Shown: positions 14,851-23,453 of the stretch, one piece after another | Position numbering within the stretch: position 1 is the first letter of the stretch | How the letters are laid out: each line of letters starts with the position of its first letter | Assembly (NCBI GenBank): GCA_009377865.1 | Contig: WHTH01000040.1 | Span: 1-38,892, forward strand | DNA: 38,892 nt | Direction of reading: 5' to 3' | Source: Pseudonocardiaceae bacterium | GTDB taxonomy: Bacteria > Actinomycetota > Actinomycetes > Mycobacteriales > Pseudonocardiaceae | Program-made: the position numbers and the translations under genes | Notes under the pieces: generated by a model | Told to the model about the DNA's origin: nothing | Databases searched by the model: none | Seen by the model: the letters and a program-made list of their open reading frames with translations, nothing else

Positions 14851-16632
14851 CTACCGGCGGTGTCGTCCTCCTTTCAACCTCGGCAGCGTAGCCGCCGTCA
14901 CAGCGAGACGCTCCACTTGACCGTCCCGGCTCATTCCCAGTCGATCCGGCGCGTGCATTCGTAGCAGGATCCGGGCGACGTCGCCAGGTACGCGCTCAGA
15001 CGTCGCGCGGCTGACTATCATCATCGTGAGGAAGGCGATCGGGACGGTGACCGCGGCTGGCTGGGCGAGCAGCGTCTGCCAGGGCGGCGCGAGCACCCCC
15101 AGCGCAACCGGCAGCACGGCGGCGAACGACAGCCCGCCACCCACGATCAGCCCGGCCGCTGCGCCGGTGTCGGTCAGGCCGCGCCACCAGATCCCGAGCA
15201 CCAGCAACGGGCAGAACGAGGACGCGGCCACCGCGAAGGCCAGCGCGACGCTCTGTGCGAGGTCCAGCTGCGACGCCGCGAGCGTGAACGCCAGCGGCAC
15301 CATACCCGCGACGACGGTCGCCGTCCGGAAGTCGCGGACCCGCCCGGGTAACGCATCGGTGGACAGCACTCCCGCGATGCTCAACACCAGGCCCGACGCG
15401 GTGGACAGGAAGGCGGCGAACGCCCCGGCGGCCACCACCGCCCCGAGCAACTGTGACGGCAGCCCGCTCATCGCCTCGCCGGGCAGCAGCAACACTGCGG
15501 CGTCGGTCTTGCCGTTGACCAGCAGTTGCGGCACGTAGAGCCGTGCGAGCAGCCCTGCCACGGTGGGAAACAGGTAGAACAGGCCGAGCAGGGCGAGCAC
15601 CACGAAGGTGGTGGCCCTCGCCGCGCGGCCGTCCGGGTTGGCGTAGAAGCGCGCCAGCACGTGCGGCAGGCCCATGGTCCCCAGCAGCAGTGCGACCACC
15701 AGCGAGTAGGTCTCGAACAGCGGCGCCTCCCCCGACGACAGTGGTTGCAGCCAGCTGTCGTTGTTCACCGGCGAGCCGACCACGACAGGGACCCGGCTAC
15801 CCGCGGCGAAGCGCAGCTCGGCTCCCGCGCTGGCCTCGTGCTGACCGGCGGCCCAGTACACCGGACCGTCGGCGGGGAAGCCGTCGACCTCGCCGTTCGC
15901 GTCGAGCAGCATCGGACTGTTCACCTGCAGCACGACGTCGGTATCGATGTCGACGGTGGTGTCGGTTGTGAAGAACGGCGGCGCGTCGGCAGCCAGCGAA
16001 CTGCGGAACTCGGCGCTCTCGCCGGCCTGGTAGATCAGCAGCACGAACACCGGCACCGCCAGCGCGGTGAGCTTGAGCCAGTACTGGAACGCCTGCACGA
16101 AGGTGATCGAGCGCATCCCGCCGATGACCACGTTGAGGATCACGATGACCGACACCACGGCCGCGCCCACCCACAACGGGTAACCCGTGACGGTCGACAG
16201 CGTCAGCCCCGCGCCCTGCATCTGGGGCACCAGGTAGAGCCACCCGATGGCGATCACCATGACCGTGCACACCCGGCGCAGCCGCACCGAGTCCAGCCGT
16301 GCCTCGGCGAAGTCCGGCAACGTGTAGGCGCCGGATCGCCGCAGTGGTGCGGCCACGAACAACAGCAGCGCGAGGTAGCCCGCGGTGAAGCCGACCGGGT
16401 ACCACAGCGCGTCGGCACCGTCCTTGAGCACCAGCCCGGCGATACCGAGGAACGATGCCGCCGACAGGTACTCCCCGGAGATCGCGGCGGCGTTCCACCG
16501 TGGCCCCACGGAGCGAGATGCACGCAGGAAGTCCGACGTGGAGCGATGTATGCGGACACCGAAGATGCCGAACAGGATCGTCAGCGCGCCCACCGCAAGG
16601 ATGGCGGACACCGCGTACAGATCCGGTTCCAC
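14851..16632 (-). CDS. Sodium:solute symporter (SSS family), probable carboxylate uptake
   Basis: Intact 593-residue transporter with about 13 helices. Family features: a Ser/Arg-rich loop after helix 1 (RASRSVGPRWNAAAISGEYL), the core helix with SAASFLGIAGLVLKDGADAL, GGMRSITFVQAFQYWLK, LGTMGLPHVLARFYANPDG and FAAFLSTASGLVLSIAGVLS. The loop between residues about 220 and 305 is unusually long and acidic (TTDTTVDIDTDVVL), facing outside. Its similarity to the neighbouring ActP/MctC-like pseudogene, plus the LytS/LytTR regulator nearby, suggests acetate, pyruvate or a similar small carboxylate; the substrate is inference. The GTG start lies six bases after the small membrane protein gene. Confidence 0.88.
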   Translation of the reverse strand: MEPDLYAVSAILAVGALTILFGIFGVRIHRSTSDFLRASRSVGPRWNAAAISGEYLSAASFLGIAGLVLKDGADALWYPVGFTAGYLALLLFVAAPLRRSGAYTLPDFAEARLDSVRLRRVCTVMVIAIGWLYLVPQMQGAGLTLSTVTGYPLWVGAAVVSVIVILNVVIGGMRSITFVQAFQYWLKLTALAVPVFVLLIYQAGESAEFRSSLAADAPPFFTTDTTVDIDTDVVLQVNSPMLLDANGEVDGFPADGPVYWAAGQHEASAGAELRFAAGSRVPVVVGSPVNNDSWLQPLSSGEAPLFETYSLVVALLLGTMGLPHVLARFYANPDGRAARATTFVVLALLGLFYLFPTVAGLLARLYVPQLLVNGKTDAAVLLLPGEAMSGLPSQLLGAVVAAGAFAAFLSTASGLVLSIAGVLSTDALPGRVRDFRTATVVAGMVPLAFTLAASQLDLAQSVALAFAVAASSFCPLLVLGIWWRGLTDTGAAAGLIVGGGLSFAAVLPVALGVLAPPWQTLLAQPAAVTVPIAFLTMMIVSRATSERVPGDVARILLRMHAPDRLGMSRDGQVERLAVTAATLPRLKGGRHRR

Positions 16633-16638
16633 CGGCGG

Positions 16639-16995
16639 CTAGCTCTCGACCATCTCGGCGAAGTCCTGCTCATTGCGCTCGGCGCTGCGGTTGTAGCACC
16701 AGGCGACCAAGAGCAGGAACGGGTAGACGCCCACGCCGAGCACCAGCCACGGCAGCCGCAACCCCCCGATGCCGATCGTGCCCAACGACGGCAGCAACGC
16801 GAAGGCGAGCGGGATCGCGCCGAGCACGACGACGGTCAGCAGGCCGAGCCGCAGCGCGAGGAGCAGCTGCGCACGGACCAGCTGCCGCACCCACACCTCA
16901 CCGACACCGGTCTGCTCCTCGACCTCGGCCAGCGTGCGCACCACACGGCGGGTACGCCGCCGTTCCGCGAGCACGACGCGCTCCCGACCGCTCAC
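16639..16995 (-). CDS. Small two-helix membrane partner of the symporter
   Basis: 118 residues from GTG 16995. A basic N-terminus (SGRERVVLAERRRTRRVVR) is followed by an amphipathic segment and two membrane helices (LALRLGLLTVVVLGAIPLAF and LPWLVLGVGVYPFLLLVAW), then YNRSAERNEQDFAEMVES. Size, topology and position directly in front of an SSS gene match the small DUF485-like subunits of carboxylate symporters. The sequence is not DUF485 itself as far as I can tell. It begins 13 bases after the LytTR regulator gene, so the three genes look like one transcript. Confidence 0.72.
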   Translation of the reverse strand: MSGRERVVLAERRRTRRVVRTLAEVEEQTGVGEVWVRQLVRAQLLLALRLGLLTVVVLGAIPLAFALLPSLGTIGIGGLRLPWLVLGVGVYPFLLLVAWCYNRSAERNEQDFAEMVES

Positions 16996-17008
16996 CGCCG
17001 TGCCCGTC

Positions 17009-17824
17009 TCATTGCGAGTTCCAGCCCTGCTTGGCGGCCCGCACCAGGCGGTCCTTGAGCTCCCGGGTATGGCGGCGGCTGACCGGCAACTCGGCGGACT
17101 CGGTTCCGGTGCCGACCCGTACGACATAGCCGGATGCCGACATCCGCAGCTCGGTGACCAGCGCCAGCGACACCAGGAAGGAGCGGTGGATGCGCACGAA
17201 ACCCGCGTCGGACCAGCGGTCCTCGAGCTGCGACAGCGGGATGCGCACCAGGTGGCTGCCCTCGCCGGTGTGCAGCCTGGCGTAATCACCCTGCGCCTCG
17301 ACCCAGCGCACCGACGACCGCGGCACCAGTTTGGTGGTACCGGCCAGCTCGACCGGTATCACTTCCTCGTCCCCGGTCAGCTCGCCGTCCGCGCCGGGCG
17401 CCGCGGCGGGAGCGCCGCGGCTGTGCGCGATGCGGCGCATGGTGCTTGACAGCCGTTCCGGGCTCACCGGCTTCATGAGGTAGTCCACCGCCCCGACGTC
17501 GAACGCCTCGACGGCGCGGTCGTCGTTTGCGGTGACGAACACGATCACCGGCGGGTCGGGGATCATGCCGAGCACCCGGGCCAGCTCCAGCCCGTCGAGA
17601 CCCGGCATTCGGATGTCCAGGAACACCACGTCGATCGGCTCCGAGACCGCGTTGCCGCCGTCCTCCCCGCGCAGGATCGACAGCGCCTCGGTCGCGTTGG
17701 CCGCGGTTCGAATGGTGCCGATCCGGGGCTCGTCCTCGAGGACGTCTGAGAGGTGGGCGAGCGCGCCCTTCTCGTCGTCGACTGCGAGCGCAACGAGCGG
17801 GGCGGTGCCGTTACTGGCGCTCAT
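17009..17824 (-). CDS. LytTR-family response regulator
   Basis: Cytosolic two-component regulator, 271 residues. The receiver domain (about 10-130) has the acidic pair (LAVDDEKG), the phospho-acceptor Asp in DVVFLDIRMPGLDG, the Thr in VIVFVTANDD and the Lys in DYLMKPVSPERL. A linker of Ala/Gly residues leads to a LytTR DNA-binding domain (about 160-260) with VPRSSVRWVEAQGDYARLHT and DAGFVRIHRSFLVSLA. The partner kinase is probably the LytS-type sensor at 19608-20849. It most likely controls the symporter genes directly downstream, as LytTR regulators of pyruvate and acetate uptake do elsewhere; this is inferred from position. Confidence 0.92.
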   Translation of the reverse strand: MSASNGTAPLVALAVDDEKGALAHLSDVLEDEPRIGTIRTAANATEALSILRGEDGGNAVSEPIDVVFLDIRMPGLDGLELARVLGMIPDPPVIVFVTANDDRAVEAFDVGAVDYLMKPVSPERLSSTMRRIAHSRGAPAAAPGADGELTGDEEVIPVELAGTTKLVPRSSVRWVEAQGDYARLHTGEGSHLVRIPLSQLEDRWSDAGFVRIHRSFLVSLALVTELRMSASGYVVRVGTGTESAELPVSRRHTRELKDRLVRAAKQGWNSQ

Positions 17825-17944
17825 CGGATGCCCTTTCGAATCCGGTACCGCTGCTGCTTCGGGTGGTCATCTCCGCTCATCGTGCCCAGCCGACGGCCCG
17901 GCTGTCCATGTCACACCCGACCGGGCGAAACATGTGCCCGAGTC

Positions 17945-18835
17945 TCAGAGACCGAAGCGCGACCAGGCGGCGCGCTGCTCGAGGGCCTCCAGCGCGGCGA
18001 ACACCGTGTCCGGCCCAGGCGACGCCGCAGCGGCGGGACGGAACCCGAGTCGGGCCAGCAGTGGCTTGCGCGGCTCGACGGCAACGATCTCGGCGTCAGG
18101 GTAGCGCTGCGACAACACGCCGCGCTGCGTGCCCAGGCCGTCGATCAGGCCGAGCTCGACGGCCCGCGCCCCCGTCCACACCTCGCCGGTGAACAGGTCC
18201 TCCCCGTCGCACAGCTTGTCGCCGCGCCGGGAGCGCACCCAGTCGACGAACATCTGGTGCAGCTCGGTCTGCATCCCGTGCAGCCAGGCGACGTCCTCGT
18301 CGCTCTCCGGAAGGAACGGGTCGAGCCGGGCCTTGTTCTGCCCCGTCGTGTAGAGCCGGCGCTCCACCCCCCAGCGCTCGAGCAGGTTGTGCAGCCCGAA
18401 TCCCTGACTGATCACCCCGATCGAGCCCACCAGCGACGTGGCGTGGGCGATGATCTCGTCAGCAGCGCAGGCCAGCCAGTACCCACCGGAGGCGACGACG
18501 TCCTCGCAGAACGCCAGCACCGGAACGCGCTTGTCCTTCGCCAGGCCGCGAATCCGGTCGGCCACCAGTGCGGACTGGGTCGGCGAGCCGCCGGGCGAGT
18601 TGATGGCCACGGCGACGGCCTGCAACCGCTCGTGATCGAACGCGCGGGTCAGCGCAGAGTCGATCCCGGACAGGCTGATCGTGCCCCGCCCCAGCGGGGA
18701 CGGCGTCGGCGTGATCACGCCGTGCAGCCGCACCGTGGCAACCACGGGTCCGCGCTCGCGTTGCACCTTGCCGGCCAGTGCCGGGGGAAGGGGTAGCCGG
18801 GAGGTGAGCCGATCAGTGGCGTTGCCGAGGTTCAT
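17945..18835 (-). CDS. S49-family peptidase (SppA-like)
   Basis: 296-residue Ser/Lys protease of the SppA family, which degrades signal-peptide remnants or acts on membrane proteins. Motifs: VAVAINSPGGSPTQSA (oxyanion region), EDVVASGGYWLACAAD with the nucleophile Ser, IGVISQGFGL, and GQNKARLDPF with the general-base Lys. It is one S49 domain without the N-terminal membrane helix of large SppA. A basic, Pro-rich N-terminus suggests peripheral binding. The ATG overlaps the end of the next membrane protein gene by 4 bases. It sits between the sensor kinase and response regulator genes, an odd but apparently stable order. Confidence 0.9.
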   Translation of the reverse strand: MNLGNATDRLTSRLPLPPALAGKVQRERGPVVATVRLHGVITPTPSPLGRGTISLSGIDSALTRAFDHERLQAVAVAINSPGGSPTQSALVADRIRGLAKDKRVPVLAFCEDVVASGGYWLACAADEIIAHATSLVGSIGVISQGFGLHNLLERWGVERRLYTTGQNKARLDPFLPESDEDVAWLHGMQTELHQMFVDWVRSRRGDKLCDGEDLFTGEVWTGARAVELGLIDGLGTQRGVLSQRYPDAEIVAVEPRKPLLARLGFRPAAAASPGPDTVFAALEALEQRAAWSRFGL

Positions 18836-19233
18836 GCCGCCAGACTACGACGGGTCCGCCACAGCCACAGCAGACCGAGAACGGGTAGCGCCAGCGGGAA
18901 GAAGCCGTACCCGACGCCGAAGCCCGACCACACAGTCGAGTCCGGGAAGTACTCCGGGACGGCGAGGCTCGCCGTCCCGACCGCGAGCACACCGACGAGC
19001 TCGATGGTGCAGCAGGCCAGTGCCAGTCCACGCGAGGACCGGGCCAGCGCCACGGTGGCCACCAGGTAGACTGCGGCGGCCAGCGCGGAGAGCAGGTAGG
19101 CCAGCCGGGCATCCCCGAACCGGGTGGCGATCTGGACCCCGCACCGGGCTCCGGCCGACACGGCGAACACGCCGTACACGGCGACCAGCACCCGTCCCGG
19201 GCCCGTGTTGGTCGGCTGCGGCTTCTCACCCAC
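18832..19233 (-). CDS. Four-helix membrane protein, unknown
   Basis: 133 residues, with hydrophobic segments at about 15-33, 45-65, 70-92 and 108-126 and a short basic tail (RTRRSLAA). A Tyr/Phe-rich extracellular loop lies before the last helix (EYFPDSTVWSGFGVGYGFF). I do not recognise a named family. It overlaps both neighbours: its end overlaps the S49 protease start (ATGA), and its start overlaps the end of the next membrane protein by 8 bases. This is strong evidence of co-translation with both. Confidence 0.72.
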   Translation of the reverse strand: MGEKPQPTNTGPGRVLVAVYGVFAVSAGARCGVQIATRFGDARLAYLLSALAAAVYLVATVALARSSRGLALACCTIELVGVLAVGTASLAVPEYFPDSTVWSGFGVGYGFFPLALPVLGLLWLWRTRRSLAA

Positions 19234-19600
19234 CGGCGGTCGCCCAGATCTGCTGCATCCGCATCGTCATCACCGCGAGCGCGAGGCAACCGACGGCGAG
19301 CACGCCGGGACCCCAGCGGGAACGGTCCTCGACTCCCCACGCGACCGCGGCGGGCAGCACCAGTAGCGCCACCACATGATAGCCGACGAAGGCCGCGATG
19401 CCGTCGGGCCGCGGCCCGACGGCCAGCAGCACCATCGCGACGATCAGTTGCACCAGCGCGGCCAGCTCGACGGTGGCGAGCGCGCCGAGCGTCGCAGCAC
19501 CGAACCGGCGGTCCCGCAGCGCGAGCAGCACGGTCCATCCGGCCATCACCAGCGCAGCGGCGATCACCAGCGTTGCCAGCCAGTCGATCACGTGGTCCAT
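19226..19600 (-). CDS. Small membrane protein, unknown
   Basis: 124 residues with four hydrophobic segments, beginning MDHVIDWLATLVIAAALVMA and ending MTMRMQQIWATAGG. The segment VQLIVAMVLLAVGPRPDGIA with a following histidine (VGYHVVAL) is conserved-looking, but I cannot name a family. It lies seven bases downstream of the sensor kinase and overlaps the next membrane protein gene by 8 bases. It may be an accessory of the LytS sensor or of the protease; the sequence does not say which. Confidence 0.7.
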   Translation of the reverse strand: MDHVIDWLATLVIAAALVMAGWTVLLALRDRRFGAATLGALATVELAALVQLIVAMVLLAVGPRPDGIAAFVGYHVVALLVLPAAVAWGVEDRSRWGPGVLAVGCLALAVMTMRMQQIWATAGG

Positions 19601-19607
19601 CCTCCCG

Positions 19608-20849
19608 CTAGGCGCGGGCCTGGGCAGGGGAGGTCAGGGTGGCACGCACGCCGCGGCTGAACTTGGGCACCCGCATGCTGACCTTCGTGCCCGCATTGAT
19701 GCCGGTCTCGACCACCAGCCCGCACTCGTCGCCGAACGCGGCACGCAACCGATCGTGCACGTTGCCGAGGCCGACGTGGGCGCCGGACAGATGCGAGTCG
19801 TTCATCTCGTCGCGCAGCTTGCCGGGATCCATCCCCACCCCGTCGTCCTCGACGCTGATCACGCACTCCGACCCGGCATCCTCCGCAGTCAACGACACGG
19901 TGCCGCCGTCGGGCTTGGCTGCCAGCCCATGGCGGACGGCGTTCTCCACCAGCGGTTGCAACGCGAGGAAGGGCAGCACCACGGGCAGCACCTCGGGGGC
20001 GATCTGCAGCTTGATCTGCAGCCGCTCGTCGAAGCGCGCCTTCTCCAGGATGAGGTAGCGGTCGATGTTGTTGAGCTCCTCGGCCAGCGTGGTGAACTCG
20101 CCCGCACTGCGAAAGGAGTACCGGGTGAACTCGGCGAACTCCATCAGCAGCTCACGAGCCTCCTCGGGGTCACTGCGCACGAACGAGGAGATCGTGGTCA
20201 GCGCGTTGTAGACGAAGTGCGGCGAGATCTGCGCCCGCAGCGCGCGCACCTCGGCGTTGGCCAGCCGCGATCGCGACTCGTCGAGCTCCGCGAGCTCGAG
20301 CTGGCTGGAGATGTAGCGGGCGACCTCAGCGGTGGCCCGCAGCAGCCCGGGCCGCGCAATCCGGTTGCTGACCACCGCGAAGGTGCCGACGACGCTGCCG
20401 TCCACCTCCAGCGGTGACACGATCACCGCACGGACCGGGCAGTCGCTTCGCCCGCAGTCCATGTCGCGCTGGTGGAGCACCCGCTGGCGCCCGTTGTCGC
20501 CGACCTCGAAGGCCGTCTGGGCGACCCACTCCGCGTGGTGGTTGGGCTCGCCGTCCCAGGCCAGCAGCACGCTCTCGTCGGTGGTCAGCGCGACGGCGGC
20601 GGTGTCGAGCAGGGCGCGCAGGTGTGGCGCGGCGGCCGCCGCCGAGCAGGCCGACAGCCCATTGCGAAGCGGCGGCGACGCCAGCGCCATGGTGTGCAGT
20701 GCGGTGTAGGTGGCCCGGTCGGCGTCAGAGGCGAACGCCCGGCGGGTACGGACCCAGTACAGCAGCCAGCCCGCCAGCCCACCGCCCACCGCGACGGCGA
20801 GCACCGCCAGCAACGCGGGGTCGGTCAGCAGGTCCACCACGGGCATCAT
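19608..20849 (-). CDS. LytS-type sensor histidine kinase
   Basis: 413-residue sensor. One membrane helix (about 12-32) anchors it. A GAF-like region (about 75-180, with the Cys-rich MDCGRSDCPVRAV) follows, then the His_kinase domain with the phospho-acceptor His in RAQISPHFVYNALTTI (about residue 210) and an HATPase with PLVENAVRHGL and EDDGVGMDPG. It lacks the five-to-six-helix 5TMR sensor of classic LytS, so it likely senses a cytosolic cue; the two Cys could bind metal or sense redox state. Its partner should be the LytTR regulator four genes downstream on the same strand. Confidence 0.9.
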   Translation of the reverse strand: MMPVVDLLTDPALLAVLAVAVGGGLAGWLLYWVRTRRAFASDADRATYTALHTMALASPPLRNGLSACSAAAAAPHLRALLDTAAVALTTDESVLLAWDGEPNHHAEWVAQTAFEVGDNGRQRVLHQRDMDCGRSDCPVRAVIVSPLEVDGSVVGTFAVVSNRIARPGLLRATAEVARYISSQLELAELDESRSRLANAEVRALRAQISPHFVYNALTTISSFVRSDPEEARELLMEFAEFTRYSFRSAGEFTTLAEELNNIDRYLILEKARFDERLQIKLQIAPEVLPVVLPFLALQPLVENAVRHGLAAKPDGGTVSLTAEDAGSECVISVEDDGVGMDPGKLRDEMNDSHLSGAHVGLGNVHDRLRAAFGDECGLVVETGINAGTKVSMRVPKFSRGVRATLTSPAQARA

Positions 20850-20915
20850 CGTCGTCCGAAGCGGCCGGTCAGGGCAACGGCTAGGTAATCAGCCCCCACC
20901 GGCCCTCACCAGTGT

Positions 20916-21782
20916 TCAGCGCAGCAGCCGGGACAGCCGGCGGTCGGCGAGGGGTTTGCCACCCGTCTGGCAGGTCGGGCAGTACTGCATCGATCGGTCC
21001 GCGAAGGCCACCTCACGGACGGTGTCACTGCAGGCAGGGCAGGGCAGCCCGGTGCGCGCGTGCACCGCGAGCCCGGACCGCTTCTCGCCCTTGAGTCGCG
21101 CCGCCGACTGGCCCACCGAGCGGTCCACCGCATCGCGCAGCACCCGCTGCAGCGCATCGTAGAGCCGGTCGACCGCCTCGTCCGGCAGCCGTCCGGTGGT
21201 GGCGTATGGCGACAGCCTGGCGGCATGCAGCACCTCGTCCGAGTAGGCATTGCCCACCCCGGCGAGCAGCGCCTGGTCGGTGAGCGCGGTCTTGAGTCGC
21301 TCGGTCCGCCCTGCCAGCAGCCCGGCGAGCTCGTCACGGGACAGCGCCATCACGTCGGGCCCGAGCCGCGCGATACCGGGGACCTGCCCGGGATCGGTCA
21401 CCACGTACACCGCGAGCCGCTTCTGCGTACCGGCCTCGGTCAGGTCGAAGCCGGCGCGGGTGCCGCCGACCTCTTGGAGATGCAGCCGCAGCGCGATCGG
21501 GCCCTTGCCGGGGCGCGGTGGGGGCGCCGGCAGCGCATCCGACCAGCGCAGCCATCCGGCACGCGCGAGGTGGGTCACCAACGCCAGCTCGCCGACCTGC
21601 AGGATCAGGAACTTGCCGCGCCGGGATGCCGCCGTCACCTCGTGGCCGTGCAGCGCCGACGGCCCCGGTTCGACGGTCTTGAGGACCGTCAGCGATGCGA
21701 CGTCGATCCGCGTGACGGTGCGGCCGACCGCGTGTTCACGCAGGTGATGGGCCAGCGCCTCGACCTCGGGCAGCTCGGGCAT
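20916..21782 (-). CDS. Fpg/Nei-family DNA glycosylase
   Basis: Base-excision repair glycosylase and AP lyase, 288 residues. It begins PELPEVEALAHHL with the catalytic N-terminal Pro and Glu. The DNA-intercalating loop region and the helix-two-turn-helix (DQALLAGVGNAYSDEVLHAA) are present. The C-terminal zinc finger is CPAC...CPTC followed by QTGGKPLADRRLSRLLR. The Lys of the beta-hairpin region (RRGKFLILQV) is conserved. The finger ends in QTGGKPL rather than the QRGGR of canonical Fpg, so an actinobacterial Nei/Fpg paralogue is more likely than true MutM. It stands alone, about 65 bases after the kinase gene. Confidence 0.93.
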   Translation of the reverse strand: MPELPEVEALAHHLREHAVGRTVTRIDVASLTVLKTVEPGPSALHGHEVTAASRRGKFLILQVGELALVTHLARAGWLRWSDALPAPPPRPGKGPIALRLHLQEVGGTRAGFDLTEAGTQKRLAVYVVTDPGQVPGIARLGPDVMALSRDELAGLLAGRTERLKTALTDQALLAGVGNAYSDEVLHAARLSPYATTGRLPDEAVDRLYDALQRVLRDAVDRSVGQSAARLKGEKRSGLAVHARTGLPCPACSDTVREVAFADRSMQYCPTCQTGGKPLADRRLSRLLR

Positions 21783-21805
21783 GGGACCAGTGTGCCCGCC
21801 CTGGG

Positions 21806-22243
21806 TCAGTTCACGGGTTGCAGCGGCCCGCGACCGTCGTCCGGGATCGCATCGCGCTGCAGCAACTTGACGACGCGAACCGTCTCCTGGCGAGCCCGCA
21901 TCATGCCGTGCACGGTGCCTACCCAGCGCTCTGGTGGCGCCTCGGGCAGCGGGGGTGTCTCGGCGACGATCGTCCAGCTACGGCTCAGCGCCCACTGCAC
22001 GGGCAACGTGAGAAGCAACACGAGGAAGACGAACACCACCCATTCGACCCCGACGACATTCGTGGGGGTCCACAGCACGAGGGTGAGCACCAACGCCCCC
22101 ACCAGCAGCAGCATCACGATCCCCGCGACCTGACCGGCGGCGACGTCGTGCTCGAACTCCTGCTCCGTGGCCGGCTCCGACCAGTTGATGTTGTTTCGGA
22201 CGGTCCACCTGCGTCCGTCCGCGCCACGCGCCACCCGCGTCAT
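21806..22243 (-). CDS. Two-helix membrane protein, unknown
   Basis: 145 residues from the ATG at 22243, chosen for its ribosome site (GAGGTGA). The N-terminus RVARGADGRRWTVRNNINWS and the phrase WSEPATEQEFEHDVAAGQ are followed by two helices (IVMLLLVGALVLTLVLW and VEWVVFVFLVLLLTLPVQWA). A C-terminal soluble part has WTIVAETPP and ERWVGTVHGMMRARQET. This layout occurs in many actinobacteria, but I know no function for it. It lies 23 bases upstream of the Fpg/Nei gene on the same strand. Confidence 0.72.
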   Translation of the reverse strand: MTRVARGADGRRWTVRNNINWSEPATEQEFEHDVAAGQVAGIVMLLLVGALVLTLVLWTPTNVVGVEWVVFVFLVLLLTLPVQWALSRSWTIVAETPPLPEAPPERWVGTVHGMMRARQETVRVVKLLQRDAIPDDGRGPLQPVN

Positions 22244-22390
22244 CGCCGTCACCTCGCATCGGCCGTCCGGACGGGTTTGCTGCCAGGGTAGCCGCTGCGC
22301 GATCACTCCTGGAGGGCTGATATCGGTCACCCTGCGCACAGGGGTTCGCCCGGAGCGGCGCTATGACCGGCCGGGTGCGATCCTGGGCGG

Positions 22391-22777
22391 ATGGAGTCCG
22401 CCCGCTTCAGTCGCCATCGGGAGGACTTCAGCTGCCTGCACTGCGGTGCGACGGTGCGCGGGACGGGGTACACCAACCACTGCCCACGCTGCCTGTGGTC
22501 CCGACACGTCGACGTCACCCCCGGTGGCCGGGACGCCGACTGCGGCGGGGCGATGGAACCGGTCGGAGCGCTGTCCGAGGGTGACGGCTTCGTGGTGGTG
22601 CAGCGCTGCGTCACGTGCGGTCACACCTGGCGCAACCGGGTCGCGGCCGCCGACGACCGGGATGCAGTGCTCGCCCTGTTCGGGCGCCCGGTGCCTGATC
22701 CGGCCCCCCTCAGATCGGCCAGGTCTCCTGGCGGTACCCGGCATCCCAGAACATCCACTCGTAGCGCGATGTGGTGA
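22391..22777 (+). CDS. RNHCP-domain zinc-binding protein
   Basis: 128-residue protein with the RNHCP domain. The pattern DFSCLHCGATVRGTGYTNHC then PRCLWSRHVD, DCGGAMEPVG and VVVQRCVTCG gives paired CxxC knuckles for zinc. The function is unknown. Homology ends near VAAADDRDAVLALFGRPVPD. The last 25 residues overlap the TenA gene on the opposite strand and are probably not conserved. The start at 22391 has no clear ribosome site. Confidence 0.85.
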   Translation: MESARFSRHREDFSCLHCGATVRGTGYTNHCPRCLWSRHVDVTPGGRDADCGGAMEPVGALSEGDGFVVVQRCVTCGHTWRNRVAAADDRDAVLALFGRPVPDPAPLRSARSPGGTRHPRTSTRSAMW

Positions 22778-23378
22778 CGAAATGCCCGCGCACCCGCTCG
22801 TTCTCGGCGCTCGACAACTCACCGCCGATCCGATCGGTGAGCGCGAGGACCTCGTCCACTGTGGACTGGAAGTCCTCGCCGCCGTACATCGCGATCCACC
22901 GGGCGTAGAGCGGATCCGGTGACGAGCGCTCGACCAGCGAATCCCCGACCCGCGCGTAGATCCAGTAGCAGGGCAGCACGGCTGCGAGCCCCTCGGGGAA
23001 AGAGCAGCCGTGAGTGGTGGCCAGCAGGTAGCTGCCATAGGCCTGCGTGGTCGGACCGATGGGCCGCGCGGCAAGCTGTTCGGCGGACAGTCCGAGCTGC
23101 CCGGCGAGTTCGGCGTGCATCTCCTGCTCGGCACTGATCGCCCCGGCGGCGTGCTGGGCGAACATCACCGTGTCGTTCTCGGTGGGCGCTTTGGCCGCAC
23201 ACACGGTCAGCGCGCGGGCGAAGCCGCGCAGGTAGTGCGCATCCTGCGCGATGAAGTGCAGGAATGTGTCGTGCGGCAGGCTGCCGTCGGTCAGCCCGGT
23301 GATGAACGGATGGGCCAGGATCGACTGGTAGATGTCCTCGATCGACGACCACAGGCTGTCGGTGAGGCGCTCGGCCAT
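22710..23378 (-). CDS. tenA: TenA-family thiaminase II / aminopyrimidine aminohydrolase
   Basis: 222-residue, all-helical enzyme of thiamin salvage. TenA hydrolyses aminopyrimidine breakdown products, or thiamin, to HMP. Active-site residues can be placed: Asp in FIAQDAHYLRGF, the catalytic Cys in VLPCYWIYARVG, and the Glu in YEWMFWDAGYRQETW. The Tyr of the DAHYLR region is also conserved. ATG 23378 is preceded by GGGAG at a good distance. No TPP riboswitch or other thi gene is next to it, so it is a stand-alone salvage gene. It is divergent from the DUF2277 gene, and its 3' end overlaps that of the RNHCP gene. Confidence 0.92.
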   Translation of the reverse strand: MAERLTDSLWSSIEDIYQSILAHPFITGLTDGSLPHDTFLHFIAQDAHYLRGFARALTVCAAKAPTENDTVMFAQHAAGAISAEQEMHAELAGQLGLSAEQLAARPIGPTTQAYGSYLLATTHGCSFPEGLAAVLPCYWIYARVGDSLVERSSPDPLYARWIAMYGGEDFQSTVDEVLALTDRIGGELSSAENERVRGHFVTTSRYEWMFWDAGYRQETWPI

Positions 23379-23453
23379 GATCACGCTCCCTTCACCGCAT
23401 CCCACGCTACGCGGCGTGCTGTACTGGCAGGGTTCACACGGGAGGTGACGGCG

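Noticed and set aside
13804-14964. A 386-codon plus-strand frame opposite the symporter remnant
   Set aside because: The minus strand holds readable permease and DUF485 sequence; this frame is acidic/His-rich noise.
15526-17058. A 510-codon plus-strand frame across the symporter genes
   Set aside because: It is antisense of the SSS gene and its partner. The composition is His/Arg/Gln-rich and matches nothing.
23379-23453. A TPP riboswitch in front of tenA
   Set aside because: The 75-base divergent gap is too short and lacks the CTGAGA and related conserved elements.
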